A DNA stretch of 64,000 bases, taken from contig NZ_AP024883.1 in NCBI RefSeq assembly GCF_024346955.1, positions 2,232,001 through 2,296,000 on the forward strand, in the 5' to 3' direction. This document shows, one piece after another, positions 50,625 through 60,226 of this stretch. Both the position numbers and the translations under genes were made by a program. Every line of letters starts with the position of its first letter. The first letter of the stretch is position 1. Under the pieces are notes generated by a model. The model saw only the letters and a list, made by a program, of their open reading frames with translations. It searched no databases and was not told the origin of the DNA. This stretch comes from Vibrio mangrovi. GTDB lineage: Bacteria > Pseudomonadota > Gammaproteobacteria > Enterobacterales > Vibrionaceae.

Positions 50625-53279
50625 TCACTTAAAATGTGACAGCAGGAAGGCTTCACACACTTCCATTGGTTCTGGGCGACAGAGATAATATCCCTGGATT
50701 TCATCACACCGATGCTGACGCAGAAAAGCCAACTGTCTTTCATCTTCAACACCTTCAGCAATGACTTTAAGCCCCAGGCTATGTCCAAGTGCAATCACAG
50801 CCTGGGTAATACTACATCCTTCCGGGTTGTCCGGAAGATCCGTGACAAAGGAACGATCGATTTTCAGCCGGCTGACCGGAAAATCTTTCAATGCGCTCAG
50901 ACTGGAATAACCCGTTCCGAAATCATCAATAGAAAGCCGGACGCCCATATGATTAATTTTTTTCATAATTTCAACCGCCTGTTGCGGGTTCTGCATCACA
51001 ACACTTTCAGTAATTTCCAGTTCCAGATAACGGGCTTCCAGTCCACTGACTTTTAGTGCCATGGCAACCCGCTCTGGTAAATCTTTTTCATGAAACTGAC
51101 GAGCCGATACATTGACGGCAATACAGAGGCCGGTCATTCCGGCATCCTGCCATGCCTTATTCTGCTGGCAGGCAGCCTGCAGGACCCAATCCCCAATGGG
51201 AACAATCAATCCTGTAGCTTCTGCCAACTGGATAAAACGGACTGGCGAAATGACACCAAATTCAGGGTGCTGCCAGCGTAATAGTGCTTCCACACCGATG
51301 ATACGCTGACCATGCAGACAGTACTGAGGCTGATAATGTAAGGTAAGTTCATGATTTTCCAGTGCATGTCGTAACCCTTCCTGAAGGATTAGCCGCTCCT
51401 GCACCTCATTTCCCATGTCCAGACAGTAATGTTGAAAATTATTACGCCCTAACTCCTTGGCATGATACATCGCCACATCAGCATTTCGTAGCAGGGCTTC
51501 CACTGTCTGGCCATCATCAGGATAGTTGGCAAATCCGATACTGCTGGTAATCCTGAGCTCATGACCCGCAATCTGTACCGGTTGTGCAATAACTTCCCGG
51601 ATTCGGTTCAGTACCTTACTTAAAAAGCTCCGGTTATACAGAATCATCACAAACTCATCGCCACCTAAGCGTGCCAGCGTATCGGTTTTTCTGATACAGG
51701 CTCCCAGTCGCCCGGCAATAATCTGTAATAACTCGTCACCATAACTGTGACCCAGACTGTCATTGATCATTTTGAAATGGTCCAGATCAATCAAGACAAC
51801 GGAAACTTCCCGCCGATAACGCTGAGCCCACAGAAGCCCCTGATTCAACCGGTCATTCAGCAACGCCCGGTTTGGCAATCCGGTTAACGTATCATGATGA
51901 GCCAGATACTGAATCCGTTCTTCAGTACGCTGACGTTCAATGGCAATCGCTGCAATCCGGGTTGCCATATCAGCAAATGTCATGTCGATCTGACTGAGTT
52001 GATACTTTTCACGAAAATAGAGGGTAAAAGTCCCCAGAATATCGCCCTGAGAAGTCAGCATCGGTATCGCATAGCACGAGTGAACCCCAAACTGACTGAG
52101 CAAAGTGCAGTAGTCCTTCCACCCGGTGATTGGTTTGTGCATATCCTCAACCCAGACAGACTGTTCACTCATAACAGCGACACTATCCGGACTGAGCCGG
52201 GATGCCACAGATTCACCGTCAGGAAACCGGATATAATACTGTTCGGCAAATCCATCCGGAAAAGCAGGTGCCGTCCGTAGCTTCAGGTGTTCTCCATTTT
52301 TCAGAAAAACAGCCCCCCAGGTCTCGGTCTGCTGGGCTTCAACCAAACGTATTAAACTATTCAGAATATCATCCAGTGAAGAGCCGGTTACCATCATTTC
52401 GAACAGTTGCCCCTGACCGATTCGCAATGCTTCCGTCCGTTTCCGCTGATCAATATCATGAATCACCAGAATTTCACCCTTAGATAAATCTTTCCGGTCG
52501 ATAGCCGTCAGAATCGTTTCACCCCAGAAACACTGACCGTCACGTCGCTGATAGCGGATATCTGAAACATATTCGCCTTCCTGAACCAAAGACTGATGAG
52601 CTGCCTGATGAACATAGTCATCGTGATATTCCACTGAATAGAGATATTCGAGAGGAACATTGTCCAATGCATCGATCTCTTTACCAAACAGCGATGCCAG
52701 TTTCTGATTACATCTGACAATCCTTCTTTTCTGTAGAAATGCAATCCCAACGCCTGAATATTCCAGTAAACGCTGCTGCTCCTGTAAAATACGATGTAGC
52801 TCCTCTTCCGCTTTCTGGCGGATCTGACTCTCTTCTATCAGTTGTCGGTTTTTTTCGGATAAGCGATGCTGCATATCGCACAAAGCCAGATGAGTATTGA
52901 TCCGGGATACGACTTCTTCGATCTGGAAAGGCTTAGTAATATAATCAACGCCCCCGACGTCAAAACCAGTTACTTTATCTTTCACATCATTCAGAGCCGT
53001 CATGAAAATAACCGGAATCTTGCGGGTTTTGTCGCTCTGCTTCAACTGAGTACAAACTTCAAAACCATTCATTCCCGGCATCATGACATCCAGCAGGATA
53101 AGATCAGGTACCACATAAGCTGCCCGCTGCAACCCTTCTTCCCCGTCTTCCGCAACCAGCACCTGAAAATGCCGCTCATCCAGTTCGTCAACTAACACGC
53201 CCAGATTGGCTGGCGTGTCATCGATGATCAATATAACTTTCTGCTGCTGCCTCAGTGCCGGATGCTCCACAATACTCAT
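50625..53279 (-). CDS. Response regulator with REC, PAS, GAF, GGDEF and EAL domains
   Basis: An 884-residue protein. REC (about 15–130) has phospho-acceptor D64 in LILLDVMMP, the acidic pair DD20–21 and the Lys in YITKPF. A PAS-like domain (about 165–285), a GAF-like domain (about 290–440), GGDEF (about 455–620) and EAL (about 640–880) follow. Catalytic residues look intact in both output domains: GGDEF at 539–543, EAL at 664–666, DDFGTG at 785–790. It could both make and break c-di-GMP. Its ATG overlaps the kinase stop codon (ATGA), so it is translationally coupled to the hybrid kinase upstream and is the probable final receiver of its phosphate. Confidence 0.95.
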   Translation of the reverse strand: MSIVEHPALRQQQKVILIIDDTPANLGVLVDELDERHFQVLVAEDGEEGLQRAAYVVPDLILLDVMMPGMNGFEVCTQLKQSDKTRKIPVIFMTALNDVKDKVTGFDVGGVDYITKPFQIEEVVSRINTHLALCDMQHRLSEKNRQLIEESQIRQKAEEELHRILQEQQRLLEYSGVGIAFLQKRRIVRCNQKLASLFGKEIDALDNVPLEYLYSVEYHDDYVHQAAHQSLVQEGEYVSDIRYQRRDGQCFWGETILTAIDRKDLSKGEILVIHDIDQRKRTEALRIGQGQLFEMMVTGSSLDDILNSLIRLVEAQQTETWGAVFLKNGEHLKLRTAPAFPDGFAEQYYIRFPDGESVASRLSPDSVAVMSEQSVWVEDMHKPITGWKDYCTLLSQFGVHSCYAIPMLTSQGDILGTFTLYFREKYQLSQIDMTFADMATRIAAIAIERQRTEERIQYLAHHDTLTGLPNRALLNDRLNQGLLWAQRYRREVSVVLIDLDHFKMINDSLGHSYGDELLQIIAGRLGACIRKTDTLARLGGDEFVMILYNRSFLSKVLNRIREVIAQPVQIAGHELRITSSIGFANYPDDGQTVEALLRNADVAMYHAKELGRNNFQHYCLDMGNEVQERLILQEGLRHALENHELTLHYQPQYCLHGQRIIGVEALLRWQHPEFGVISPVRFIQLAEATGLIVPIGDWVLQAACQQNKAWQDAGMTGLCIAVNVSARQFHEKDLPERVAMALKVSGLEARYLELEITESVVMQNPQQAVEIMKKINHMGVRLSIDDFGTGYSSLSALKDFPVSRLKIDRSFVTDLPDNPEGCSITQAVIALGHSLGLKVIAEGVEDERQLAFLRQHRCDEIQGYYLCRPEPMEVCEAFLLSHFK

Positions 53280-56200
53280 ATGGCAGATTTCCTTTCCAAT
53301 AAATCAGTGACCAACAGGGATATCGACCGGGATTGAAAAGCTTTTGCCATATCAATCAAATGATCGGCAAAAGTACGATAACGGGAATCACCTTCTTTCA
53401 GTGCTTCAGCCCAACGGCGGATATCCCGCATATTGCCGATCAATGCCAGATGACGGAGTTCTTCCAGTTGCTCTCTGGGTGGTGCAATCCATCCGGAAGT
53501 GTCTGAAACGATTGACGACAGTTCCGGTTCAGCCGACTGCTCATCAGTGATCCATTGTAAATCCAACTGTTTCCCAATCAGAGCTAACAATAGCTTTCTG
53601 TCAATCGGTTTGCTGACAAACCCATTGGCTCCGGCGGCTTCCCCCTGAGCCAGTTCATTATTGGATGCGCTGGCAGAAACAATCAGTACCGGAATATTTT
53701 CCAGCTCAGAGCGTTGCCGGATATTCCGGGTCGCTTCCAACCCATCCATCACTGGCATGACAATATCCATCAGAATTAAATCCGGTCGTTCTGCACAAGC
53801 TTGTTCTACACCGGCTCGACCATCATTAGCTTCCAATGTTTCAAAGCCAATTTCCTCAAGTAAATCCACCAGCAACATCCGGTTTTCCGGAATATCATCC
53901 ACAATGAGAACCCGCTTCCTTTCTCCTTCATAGCCGATAATATTTTCCTGACTGATGTGAGTTTTATGCTCACAATGCTCTTCAACAATCAACAGATTCA
54001 GAGAAAAATAAAACTGGCTGCCGACACCGACCTGGCTATTGACCTGAATGTCTCCGCCCATCTGCCTGACCAGTTGCCGACTGACGGCCAGTCCCAGTCC
54101 CGTTCCGGCAACTCTGCGTTTTTTATCTCCGACCTGCTCAAATGGATGGAAAATAATTTCCTGCATATCGTCGGCGATACCAATACCACTGTCTTCCACC
54201 GAGAAAGTAACCTGTACATACCGATCCGTCGCGGGCTGCTCAGTCTGAACTTTCAGACGGACATATCCAGTGTCGGTATACTTCACCGCATTGCCTAACA
54301 AGTTCAATAAAACCTGACGCAGACGTTTCTCATCCAGAAACATCGTCGGAAAAATCTGTGATGGTATATCAAGTTTGAGTGCCAGGCCTCTCTGAGATGC
54401 CTTGATCCGAATAATATCGATAACGCTTTGCAGACAACATTTCAAATCGACAGCTTCCGGTGTCAGATCCAGTCGTCCGGCTTCAATCTTAGACAAGTCC
54501 AGCAGGTCATTAATCAGTGTCAGCAAATGGTGCCCACTCTGCATAATCGTATTCAGACCATCATGCTGACGTTCATCCAGATTAGGTTCCCGGCGCATCA
54601 ATTGGGCATAGCCAAGAATCGCATTCAGGGGAGTTCTGAGCTCGTGACTCATGTTAGCCAGAAAAACAGACTTAGCATGGGTTGCCGCTTCAGCCTGAAT
54701 TCTGGCCCTGTTCAGTTCGGTAGCCTGAGCTTCTAGTTCTTCGGTTTTATGCTGTAAGTCTTCTGTCCGCTCAACAACCATCTTCTCAAGTTGTGACATA
54801 ATCCGCTGCCGCTCAGATTTAGCTTCCGCTTCCATCTCCCGGACTTTGACCGCATTTTCCTGAAAGACTTTAACCGCCCGGGACATACTTCCGACTTCAT
54901 CCTGCCGTTCGAGCCCGGTAATACTGACTTCCAGATGACCGGTCGCCAGTTGGCGCATGACTGCGGCCAGAGAGACAATGGGCCTTGCAATCAGGCGGGA
55001 GGTTGACCATGCAATAAACAGAGCTGTCAGCGCCGTAATCACTCCGGCCACCATGCCGGAAACTTCGCTCCATTCATTATGTCTGGCTGCAGCAACCTGC
55101 TGCTCCTGGGCAAACTGGGAAACCAGTGAGGATGTCCGGACCGCTTCTTCCCGGACTTTCTGGTGAACCCGGGAAAGCGCATAACTTGCCTGACGAAAGC
55201 GGAGAAACGCATCCCGGTATCCATCAATCAGAGAATTCACCGTCACAGCCGAATTTAATGTTTTATCTGAAGTATTCACTGAAGGCAAAATACGTGAATA
55301 ACGGGCAAGTTGATCCAGTGTTTCATGGACTGATGCGGCGGCTTCATCAGTCGACAGCAGATGAAATGTCAATGTTTTGGCTTCCAGATGTGCGACACGC
55401 TCTGCAAATCGTCGGGAAACATTCACCGAGTTCTGTAGCAATCCGGTTTCGGTTCGCAGGTCGTCCATTGCCCGGCCCAGCATACTCTCTTTCGCCACAA
55501 CCACTTTTTCCATTTGGTTAATCATCCGGTCAATGACCTCAAAATGACCCAGCATCTGGCTATAAAGAACATTACTGTCTGTCGGTGAATCATCAGACAA
55601 AGACCGGACATTCTGATCAGTCAGGTCAACAACCTGCTGCAATTGTTTTGTTGCAGCCAGCCATTCATCCTCATCATTCAGATCTTTCAGCATCTTCACA
55701 ACCGGAAGCATCGATTGCAAAGCCTGCCTGATCTCCACAACAGGTTCCTGAGGTTTCCCTTTTCCCATCATGTACAGCAACAAAACAGAGGTCATTTTAT
55801 GTGCCCCGTTCCGGAGACTCTGAAGAATCTGATGCGAATGATAAACCTTGTCCATACCGGCATCATGCTGGTCCATACGTTGTTCAAGCCGCTCCCGCCG
55901 TTGTTCAAGATTATTCTCAATTGCTACTGCAACATTTTGCAACTGGATATGCTGACGGGTCATGTTGGTGATTTCCGTATTCATCATTTCGGTAGCCAGA
56001 CGCAATACATCGACGGTGTTTGAGAAGTAACGCATTCTTCTCTTCAGTGAGGAGACCTCCTCAGTATGAACTGTATCCAGCTCCCTCAGATCCAGATGAG
56101 CCAGTATCTCGACGTTTTCTGCCATAATCGCTTTCACTTCATCCAGACGGGATGGATCGTGAGAAGAAATAAAATTCTCTACCCGTTTGGCAGCATTATT

Positions 56201-56374
56201 GACAGAAACCATCACAGCCGAACCATAGCCGACCATTTCCACAGATTTTTTCATCTGTTTCAGGCTGTAGAGATCAACAGCAGAGACACCCACATTCAGC
56301 AGTACCAGCAAGATCACCGATACCGTAATTTTGGTTGTGATAGACCAGTGCTCAAATGATCTGATTTTCATCAT
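53276..56374 (-). CDS. TorS-like hybrid sensor histidine kinase
   Basis: The start taken is the ATG at 56374 (MMKIRSFEHWSITTK), 22 bp after the binding-protein stop; an earlier ATG would overlap that gene. The protein (about 1032 residues) has a transmembrane helix (about 13–33), a very long helical periplasmic domain (about 40–430), a second helix (about 435–455), HAMP, a coiled coil, HisKA with H577 (NMSHELRTPLN), and HATPase (NLLGNAVKY, DSGIGIADD, GTGLGLAVSRQ). A receiver domain with D870 (LILMDIVMP) and a helical tail without an obvious Hpt His complete it. Long helical sensors of this kind work with periplasmic binding proteins (TorT/TorS). The gene is flanked by such a binding protein and the response regulator. 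Confidence 0.93.
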   Translation of the reverse strand: MMKIRSFEHWSITTKITVSVILLVLLNVGVSAVDLYSLKQMKKSVEMVGYGSAVMVSVNNAAKRVENFISSHDPSRLDEVKAIMAENVEILAHLDLRELDTVHTEEVSSLKRRMRYFSNTVDVLRLATEMMNTEITNMTRQHIQLQNVAVAIENNLEQRRERLEQRMDQHDAGMDKVYHSHQILQSLRNGAHKMTSVLLLYMMGKGKPQEPVVEIRQALQSMLPVVKMLKDLNDEDEWLAATKQLQQVVDLTDQNVRSLSDDSPTDSNVLYSQMLGHFEVIDRMINQMEKVVVAKESMLGRAMDDLRTETGLLQNSVNVSRRFAERVAHLEAKTLTFHLLSTDEAAASVHETLDQLARYSRILPSVNTSDKTLNSAVTVNSLIDGYRDAFLRFRQASYALSRVHQKVREEAVRTSSLVSQFAQEQQVAAARHNEWSEVSGMVAGVITALTALFIAWSTSRLIARPIVSLAAVMRQLATGHLEVSITGLERQDEVGSMSRAVKVFQENAVKVREMEAEAKSERQRIMSQLEKMVVERTEDLQHKTEELEAQATELNRARIQAEAATHAKSVFLANMSHELRTPLNAILGYAQLMRREPNLDERQHDGLNTIMQSGHHLLTLINDLLDLSKIEAGRLDLTPEAVDLKCCLQSVIDIIRIKASQRGLALKLDIPSQIFPTMFLDEKRLRQVLLNLLGNAVKYTDTGYVRLKVQTEQPATDRYVQVTFSVEDSGIGIADDMQEIIFHPFEQVGDKKRRVAGTGLGLAVSRQLVRQMGGDIQVNSQVGVGSQFYFSLNLLIVEEHCEHKTHISQENIIGYEGERKRVLIVDDIPENRMLLVDLLEEIGFETLEANDGRAGVEQACAERPDLILMDIVMPVMDGLEATRNIRQRSELENIPVLIVSASASNNELAQGEAAGANGFVSKPIDRKLLLALIGKQLDLQWITDEQSAEPELSSIVSDTSGWIAPPREQLEELRHLALIGNMRDIRRWAEALKEGDSRYRTFADHLIDMAKAFQSRSISLLVTDLLERKSAI

Positions 56375-56396
56375 AACGCCCAGCGTATCTAAGTCT

Positions 56397-57473
56397 TTAC
56401 TGATGCACCGAGGCATCAATCATTTTCACCACATCTTCCTGAGAATATGCCGGGTTTGCTGCACCGCCGACAGGCATCTTCTCAAGCCATGAATCAAGTT
56501 CATCGTCATATATTGTCACTAACGGGACATTCACAATTTTAGGAACATGTTTTCCGGCCAGAATCTGCTGTGTAACCCAGAATCCGACCTGAGAAATACT
56601 GGGAGTCGCAGAAATAGAAAATGTCTTGTATCCATTTGCATCCCGTTCCTGTTTCCAGAATGCCAGTTCATTCTGCCGGTTGCCCATCACAATAATCGGC
56701 AATGGCCGTCCGGCTTCTTTGAAAGCCATCGCAGCACCATAACCATCTCCTCCCTGATCAACAATGGCATCAATTTCCGGTAGTGCAGGCAGAGCTAACG
56801 CAACCTCTTTTTTCGCCACAGAACTCGTCCACTGCCCATAAACCGTGTGGACTATTTTCAACCCCGGATATTTTTCCGCTGCTTTATGAATACCAGCACT
56901 GATATCCGCATCCGTTGCATCACCGGATATCCCCCGGATTTCCAACAGATTACCTTTTCCCTGAAGGCGTCCGGCAACATACTCAATCTCAGCCAGCCCC
57001 ATTTCATCCCAGTCGTAGTTCACTTCATAGACACAGGGCTCACTCACTTTGCTGGCAAGAATCACGACCACAACCCCGGCATTGCAGGCATCACGGACAA
57101 CACTCTTCAGTGCTGTATCCGATGCAGCAAGAATCACGATGGCATCATAGCCTTCCAGTACCATATTCTGGATTTGCTTAGCCTGCTCCGGTGCAGAATT
57201 ATTTGCACTGGTCACCGGTGCTTCTTTAATTAAGCCGGCCTGTTGTGCCTGAATGGCAACATTTTTCCAGTTTTGGACCATCACCCGGCGAAAATCACTA
57301 CCCACATAAGAATTACTAAAGGCAATCCGCTGTTGGCTCGTATCACCACGGACGATACCTTCCGCCAGAATCAAAGGAGCATACAAAACAGGTAAGAGAG
57401 AAAATAGAGCGAAGAGAAAAACCCAAAACCGGCTGAAAAGGTTTCGGCTATAGAATAACTGAACTAAACCCAT
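56397..57473 (-). CDS. Periplasmic sugar-type binding protein (RbsB/LsrB-like, PBP1 fold)
   Basis: The start is set at the ATG at 57473 because AGGAG lies 9 bp upstream; the ATG at 57482 abuts that site. The 358-residue product has a signal peptide (hydrophobic FWVFLFALFSLLPVLYAPL, cleavage near LAEG) and the periplasmic-binding-protein type 1 fold: RIAFSNSYVGSDFRRVMVQNW, KQIQNMVLEGYDAIVILAAS, NLLEIRGISGDATDADI and AIVDQGGDGYGAAMAF. No ABC permease or ATPase is near. Instead it starts an operon with a TorS-like kinase and a c-di-GMP response regulator, so it most likely presents a ligand to the kinase. The ligand is unknown; a sugar or autoinducer-like compound fits the family. Confidence 0.88.
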   Translation of the reverse strand: MGLVQLFYSRNLFSRFWVFLFALFSLLPVLYAPLILAEGIVRGDTSQQRIAFSNSYVGSDFRRVMVQNWKNVAIQAQQAGLIKEAPVTSANNSAPEQAKQIQNMVLEGYDAIVILAASDTALKSVVRDACNAGVVVVILASKVSEPCVYEVNYDWDEMGLAEIEYVAGRLQGKGNLLEIRGISGDATDADISAGIHKAAEKYPGLKIVHTVYGQWTSSVAKKEVALALPALPEIDAIVDQGGDGYGAAMAFKEAGRPLPIIVMGNRQNELAFWKQERDANGYKTFSISATPSISQVGFWVTQQILAGKHVPKIVNVPLVTIYDDELDSWLEKMPVGGAANPAYSQEDVVKMIDASVHQ

Positions 57474-57789
57474 AGGACTCATCTCCTGATTAGCATTCAG
57501 ATCTCAATTGAGGAAATCTCCTCCACCCTGGCCTGTTAACGTATCCAACTAATCAAGAGACTTTCTGCACGCAAGCGTGCTGTTTTTTAATTATCAGGCT
57601 GAATGGAGCACAACCTGGCAGGTAACTTCCCCGGAATATAAAGAAAATATGGTCAGGATGTGCCACAAACACAAAAATAAATCATAAATTACGTGAAATG
57701 ATGCTCATATTATCTATGTAACCACAAATGCAATTACATGCATCGTTGACAAACCCCTGATCAGCACTTGCCTGCCTCTCACCAAACCA
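57474..57789. other. 316-bp intergenic region with a plus-strand terminator-like hairpin
   Basis: No gene seen. GCACGC (57567–57572) / GCGTGC (57575–57580) is followed on the plus strand by TGTTTTTTAA, which is a good intrinsic-terminator shape. However, both flanking genes are on the minus strand, so it could end an antisense or small RNA starting near 57.45 kb. CTCAATTGAG near 57505 is a short palindrome. The promoter of the binding-protein operon must also be here. Confidence 0.45.
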
Positions 57790-60225
57790 TCACAACTCAT
57801 GTTCTGTTCTGGCGATAATATCATCCTGAGTATCCGGAGACAGCGCCGTGAAAAAAGCAGAGTAACCTGCCACCCGCACAACCAGATCCCGATACTGATC
57901 CGGATGTTTTTTGGCTTCAAGTAAGGTTTCGCGGGAGACAACGTTATACTGAATATGCCAGCCATGATGAATATTGAAGAATGTCCGTAACAGGGACATC
58001 AGTTTTCGCCGGTCACTGTCATTGTCCAGTGTTGACGGGTTCAGTTTCTGATTCAGTAAAACACCTCCCAGAATCGAGCCAGTCGGCAGTTTGCCGACTG
58101 AGTTCATCACTGCCGTTGGCCCCAGATGATCAGTCCCGGACGCAGGACTCGCCCCTTCTGCCAATGGCATTCCGGCTTTACGGCCATCAGGTGTTGCCAT
58201 CGTTGCCGCGCCAAACGGTACATTCGCAGAAATAGATGATGTTCCGGCGTAATAATTACCGCCAATCGGTCCTCTTCCATAGCGCGGGTTATGGTATTGC
58301 TTCAGTTCATCAATATAAGTCTGATACGCACGAACCAATAACTGATCAACAAACTCATCATCGTTGCCATACTTCGGCGCACGATGTACCAAACGCTGAC
58401 GAAGCTGTTCATGGGCCAATCCGGAAAAATCATCCGACAATGCCTGAGCCAGTTCTTGCTGAGCAACCATCTCTTGCTCAAAAACCAACGTTTTTACCGC
58501 AGCCAGACTATTCCCCAGATTCGCAATTCCGACTTGCAGACCGGATACCCAGTCATATCTTGCACCCCCCTGTTTAATCGTCTTTGCCCGCTCAATACAA
58601 TCATCCACTAAAGCTGAACACAGGAGATCATGCGCATTTTCCTCCAGCACGGTATCAACCACATATTCAATCTCAATTGATTTTCTGGTGTAGTAACGGA
58701 TCTGCCGGTCCCAGGCTGACATCACCTCCTCAAATGAAGAAAAATTACCTTTAGCAAGCGCCTGTTCCTGTGGCAGGAATGTCAGCCCCGATGTGGCATC
58801 CTGTCCGCCTTCCAGTGTAGCTAACATCACCCGGGCGAAATTAATAAAGCTCATCCCGGTGCAGCGGTAACCCCACTTTCCGGCAACAGCAGTCTCAATA
58901 CAACCGATAGCTGCATATTCATAAGCATCTTCCGGCATCACTCCCAGACGGATAAACTCAGGAATAACGATTTCATCATTGTTGAACGCCGGCATACCAA
59001 AACCACAACGAATCACCTGCACACAGGCATCTAAAAAATCGTCACTCATTCCGGCATGATAGCGGACACTCAGATTCGGCTGAGTCGAGCGTAAACGTCC
59101 GCAGGATTCAAGAATGGCATAAGACAACGGATTCACCGCATCAACTGCCTGTCCTTCCACCAACTTCTGTCCGCCAATCGTGACATTCTGGTAAAGCGGA
59201 CTCCCCGCAGAGGCTTTTGAATGAGTACCTGAGCGAATTTTGTTCACCTCCAGCAACTTTAACCAGCAGCTCTGTAAAAGCTCAATCGCAGCTTCCCGGC
59301 TCAGGGTTCGCTCCTGTTCAACATCTTTTCTGTAGAGTGGATATAAGAATTGATCCATTCGTCCGAAAGAGACCGAGTGCCCATTCGACTCGATTTGCAG
59401 AAACAGTTGAATAAAATAGACCAGTTGCAAACCCTGCCAGAATGTCTGAGGCGGCTTGTGGGCGATCACATCACAATTCCCGGCAATCGCCAGCAACTCA
59501 TTTCTCCGCTGCTCCGATACAGCATGAACAGCTTCCTGCCGTGCCAGCGTCGCATAGCGATGAATATGTTGACTGACCGCAGCAAGCGTTATCTCTACGG
59601 CTCTGAGAAACTGATTCCCATGCAGATCTTCCAGTACGGTCAGGTTCATCCGGGCACGACGCTGAGTGACATTGTCACGTAACCAGTCCAGACCTTTCTC
59701 AAGCAACAACGCATAATTTACGGCCAGATGAGCATCTCCCGATGTCATATTTCCTTCGGCTTTAATGATTCCGCTTGCCAGAATATCCTGATGTTCCCGA
59801 GAAAAAATGCCATAGCAGCGATCCTGTACGGTCTGGCCCCGCCACCAGGGAAGCACTCTGTGAATTGTTTCTTTATCTGCCTGAGTCACTGAAAACCCGG
59901 CTCCGGGACGATCTGCCAACGCATCAATTTCTGCCAGAATCCAGTTCACCGTATACTCAGGAAACACCGGAGCAGCCCGGACCTGACTGGCCTGATTGCC
60001 AATGATCAGTTCATCATGTTTGATCCAGATTGTTCTCTGTTCGAGATGATGAGCCAGCGCCAGCGCCCGGCGCACCGGAACAGGCTTATCGGCATGCTGT
60101 TGATAGATTTCAGTGTAATGCACTGCCCGCTCGGTACATACCGGTGGCTGAACAATATGAATCAGGGCATGTTTATGGGCCTGAATTCTCTCACTTACCT
60201 GTTTCAGATTAAGTGTAACCATCAT
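57790..60225 (-). CDS. Glycyl radical enzyme of the PflD/YbiW clade
   Basis: An 811-residue glycyl radical enzyme. The radical Gly787 is in VRVAGYSAFF, and the active-site loop reads GCIET with Cys442 and Glu444. A Cys-x-Glu pair is typical of dehydratases and C–O lyases, not of pyruvate formate-lyase, which has Cys-Cys. The block AVAGKWGYRCTGMSFINFARVM matches my memory of E. coli YbiW. The radical-SAM activase lies directly upstream (TAG-A-ATG), and fructose-6-phosphate aldolase is divergent. As I recall, YbiW-type enzymes were recently assigned to opening 1,5-anhydroglucitol-6-P to 1-deoxyfructose-6-P, which FSA then splits; that would suit this locus. Oxygen sensitive. Confidence 0.93.
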   Translation of the reverse strand: MMVTLNLKQVSERIQAHKHALIHIVQPPVCTERAVHYTEIYQQHADKPVPVRRALALAHHLEQRTIWIKHDELIIGNQASQVRAAPVFPEYTVNWILAEIDALADRPGAGFSVTQADKETIHRVLPWWRGQTVQDRCYGIFSREHQDILASGIIKAEGNMTSGDAHLAVNYALLLEKGLDWLRDNVTQRRARMNLTVLEDLHGNQFLRAVEITLAAVSQHIHRYATLARQEAVHAVSEQRRNELLAIAGNCDVIAHKPPQTFWQGLQLVYFIQLFLQIESNGHSVSFGRMDQFLYPLYRKDVEQERTLSREAAIELLQSCWLKLLEVNKIRSGTHSKASAGSPLYQNVTIGGQKLVEGQAVDAVNPLSYAILESCGRLRSTQPNLSVRYHAGMSDDFLDACVQVIRCGFGMPAFNNDEIVIPEFIRLGVMPEDAYEYAAIGCIETAVAGKWGYRCTGMSFINFARVMLATLEGGQDATSGLTFLPQEQALAKGNFSSFEEVMSAWDRQIRYYTRKSIEIEYVVDTVLEENAHDLLCSALVDDCIERAKTIKQGGARYDWVSGLQVGIANLGNSLAAVKTLVFEQEMVAQQELAQALSDDFSGLAHEQLRQRLVHRAPKYGNDDEFVDQLLVRAYQTYIDELKQYHNPRYGRGPIGGNYYAGTSSISANVPFGAATMATPDGRKAGMPLAEGASPASGTDHLGPTAVMNSVGKLPTGSILGGVLLNQKLNPSTLDNDSDRRKLMSLLRTFFNIHHGWHIQYNVVSRETLLEAKKHPDQYRDLVVRVAGYSAFFTALSPDTQDDIIARTEHEL

Positions 60226-60226
60226 T

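Noticed and set aside
57790..60225. Calling the glycyl radical enzyme a pyruvate formate-lyase
   Set aside because: The active site has a single Cys followed by Ile-Glu (GCIE), not the adjacent Cys pair of formate acetyltransferases.
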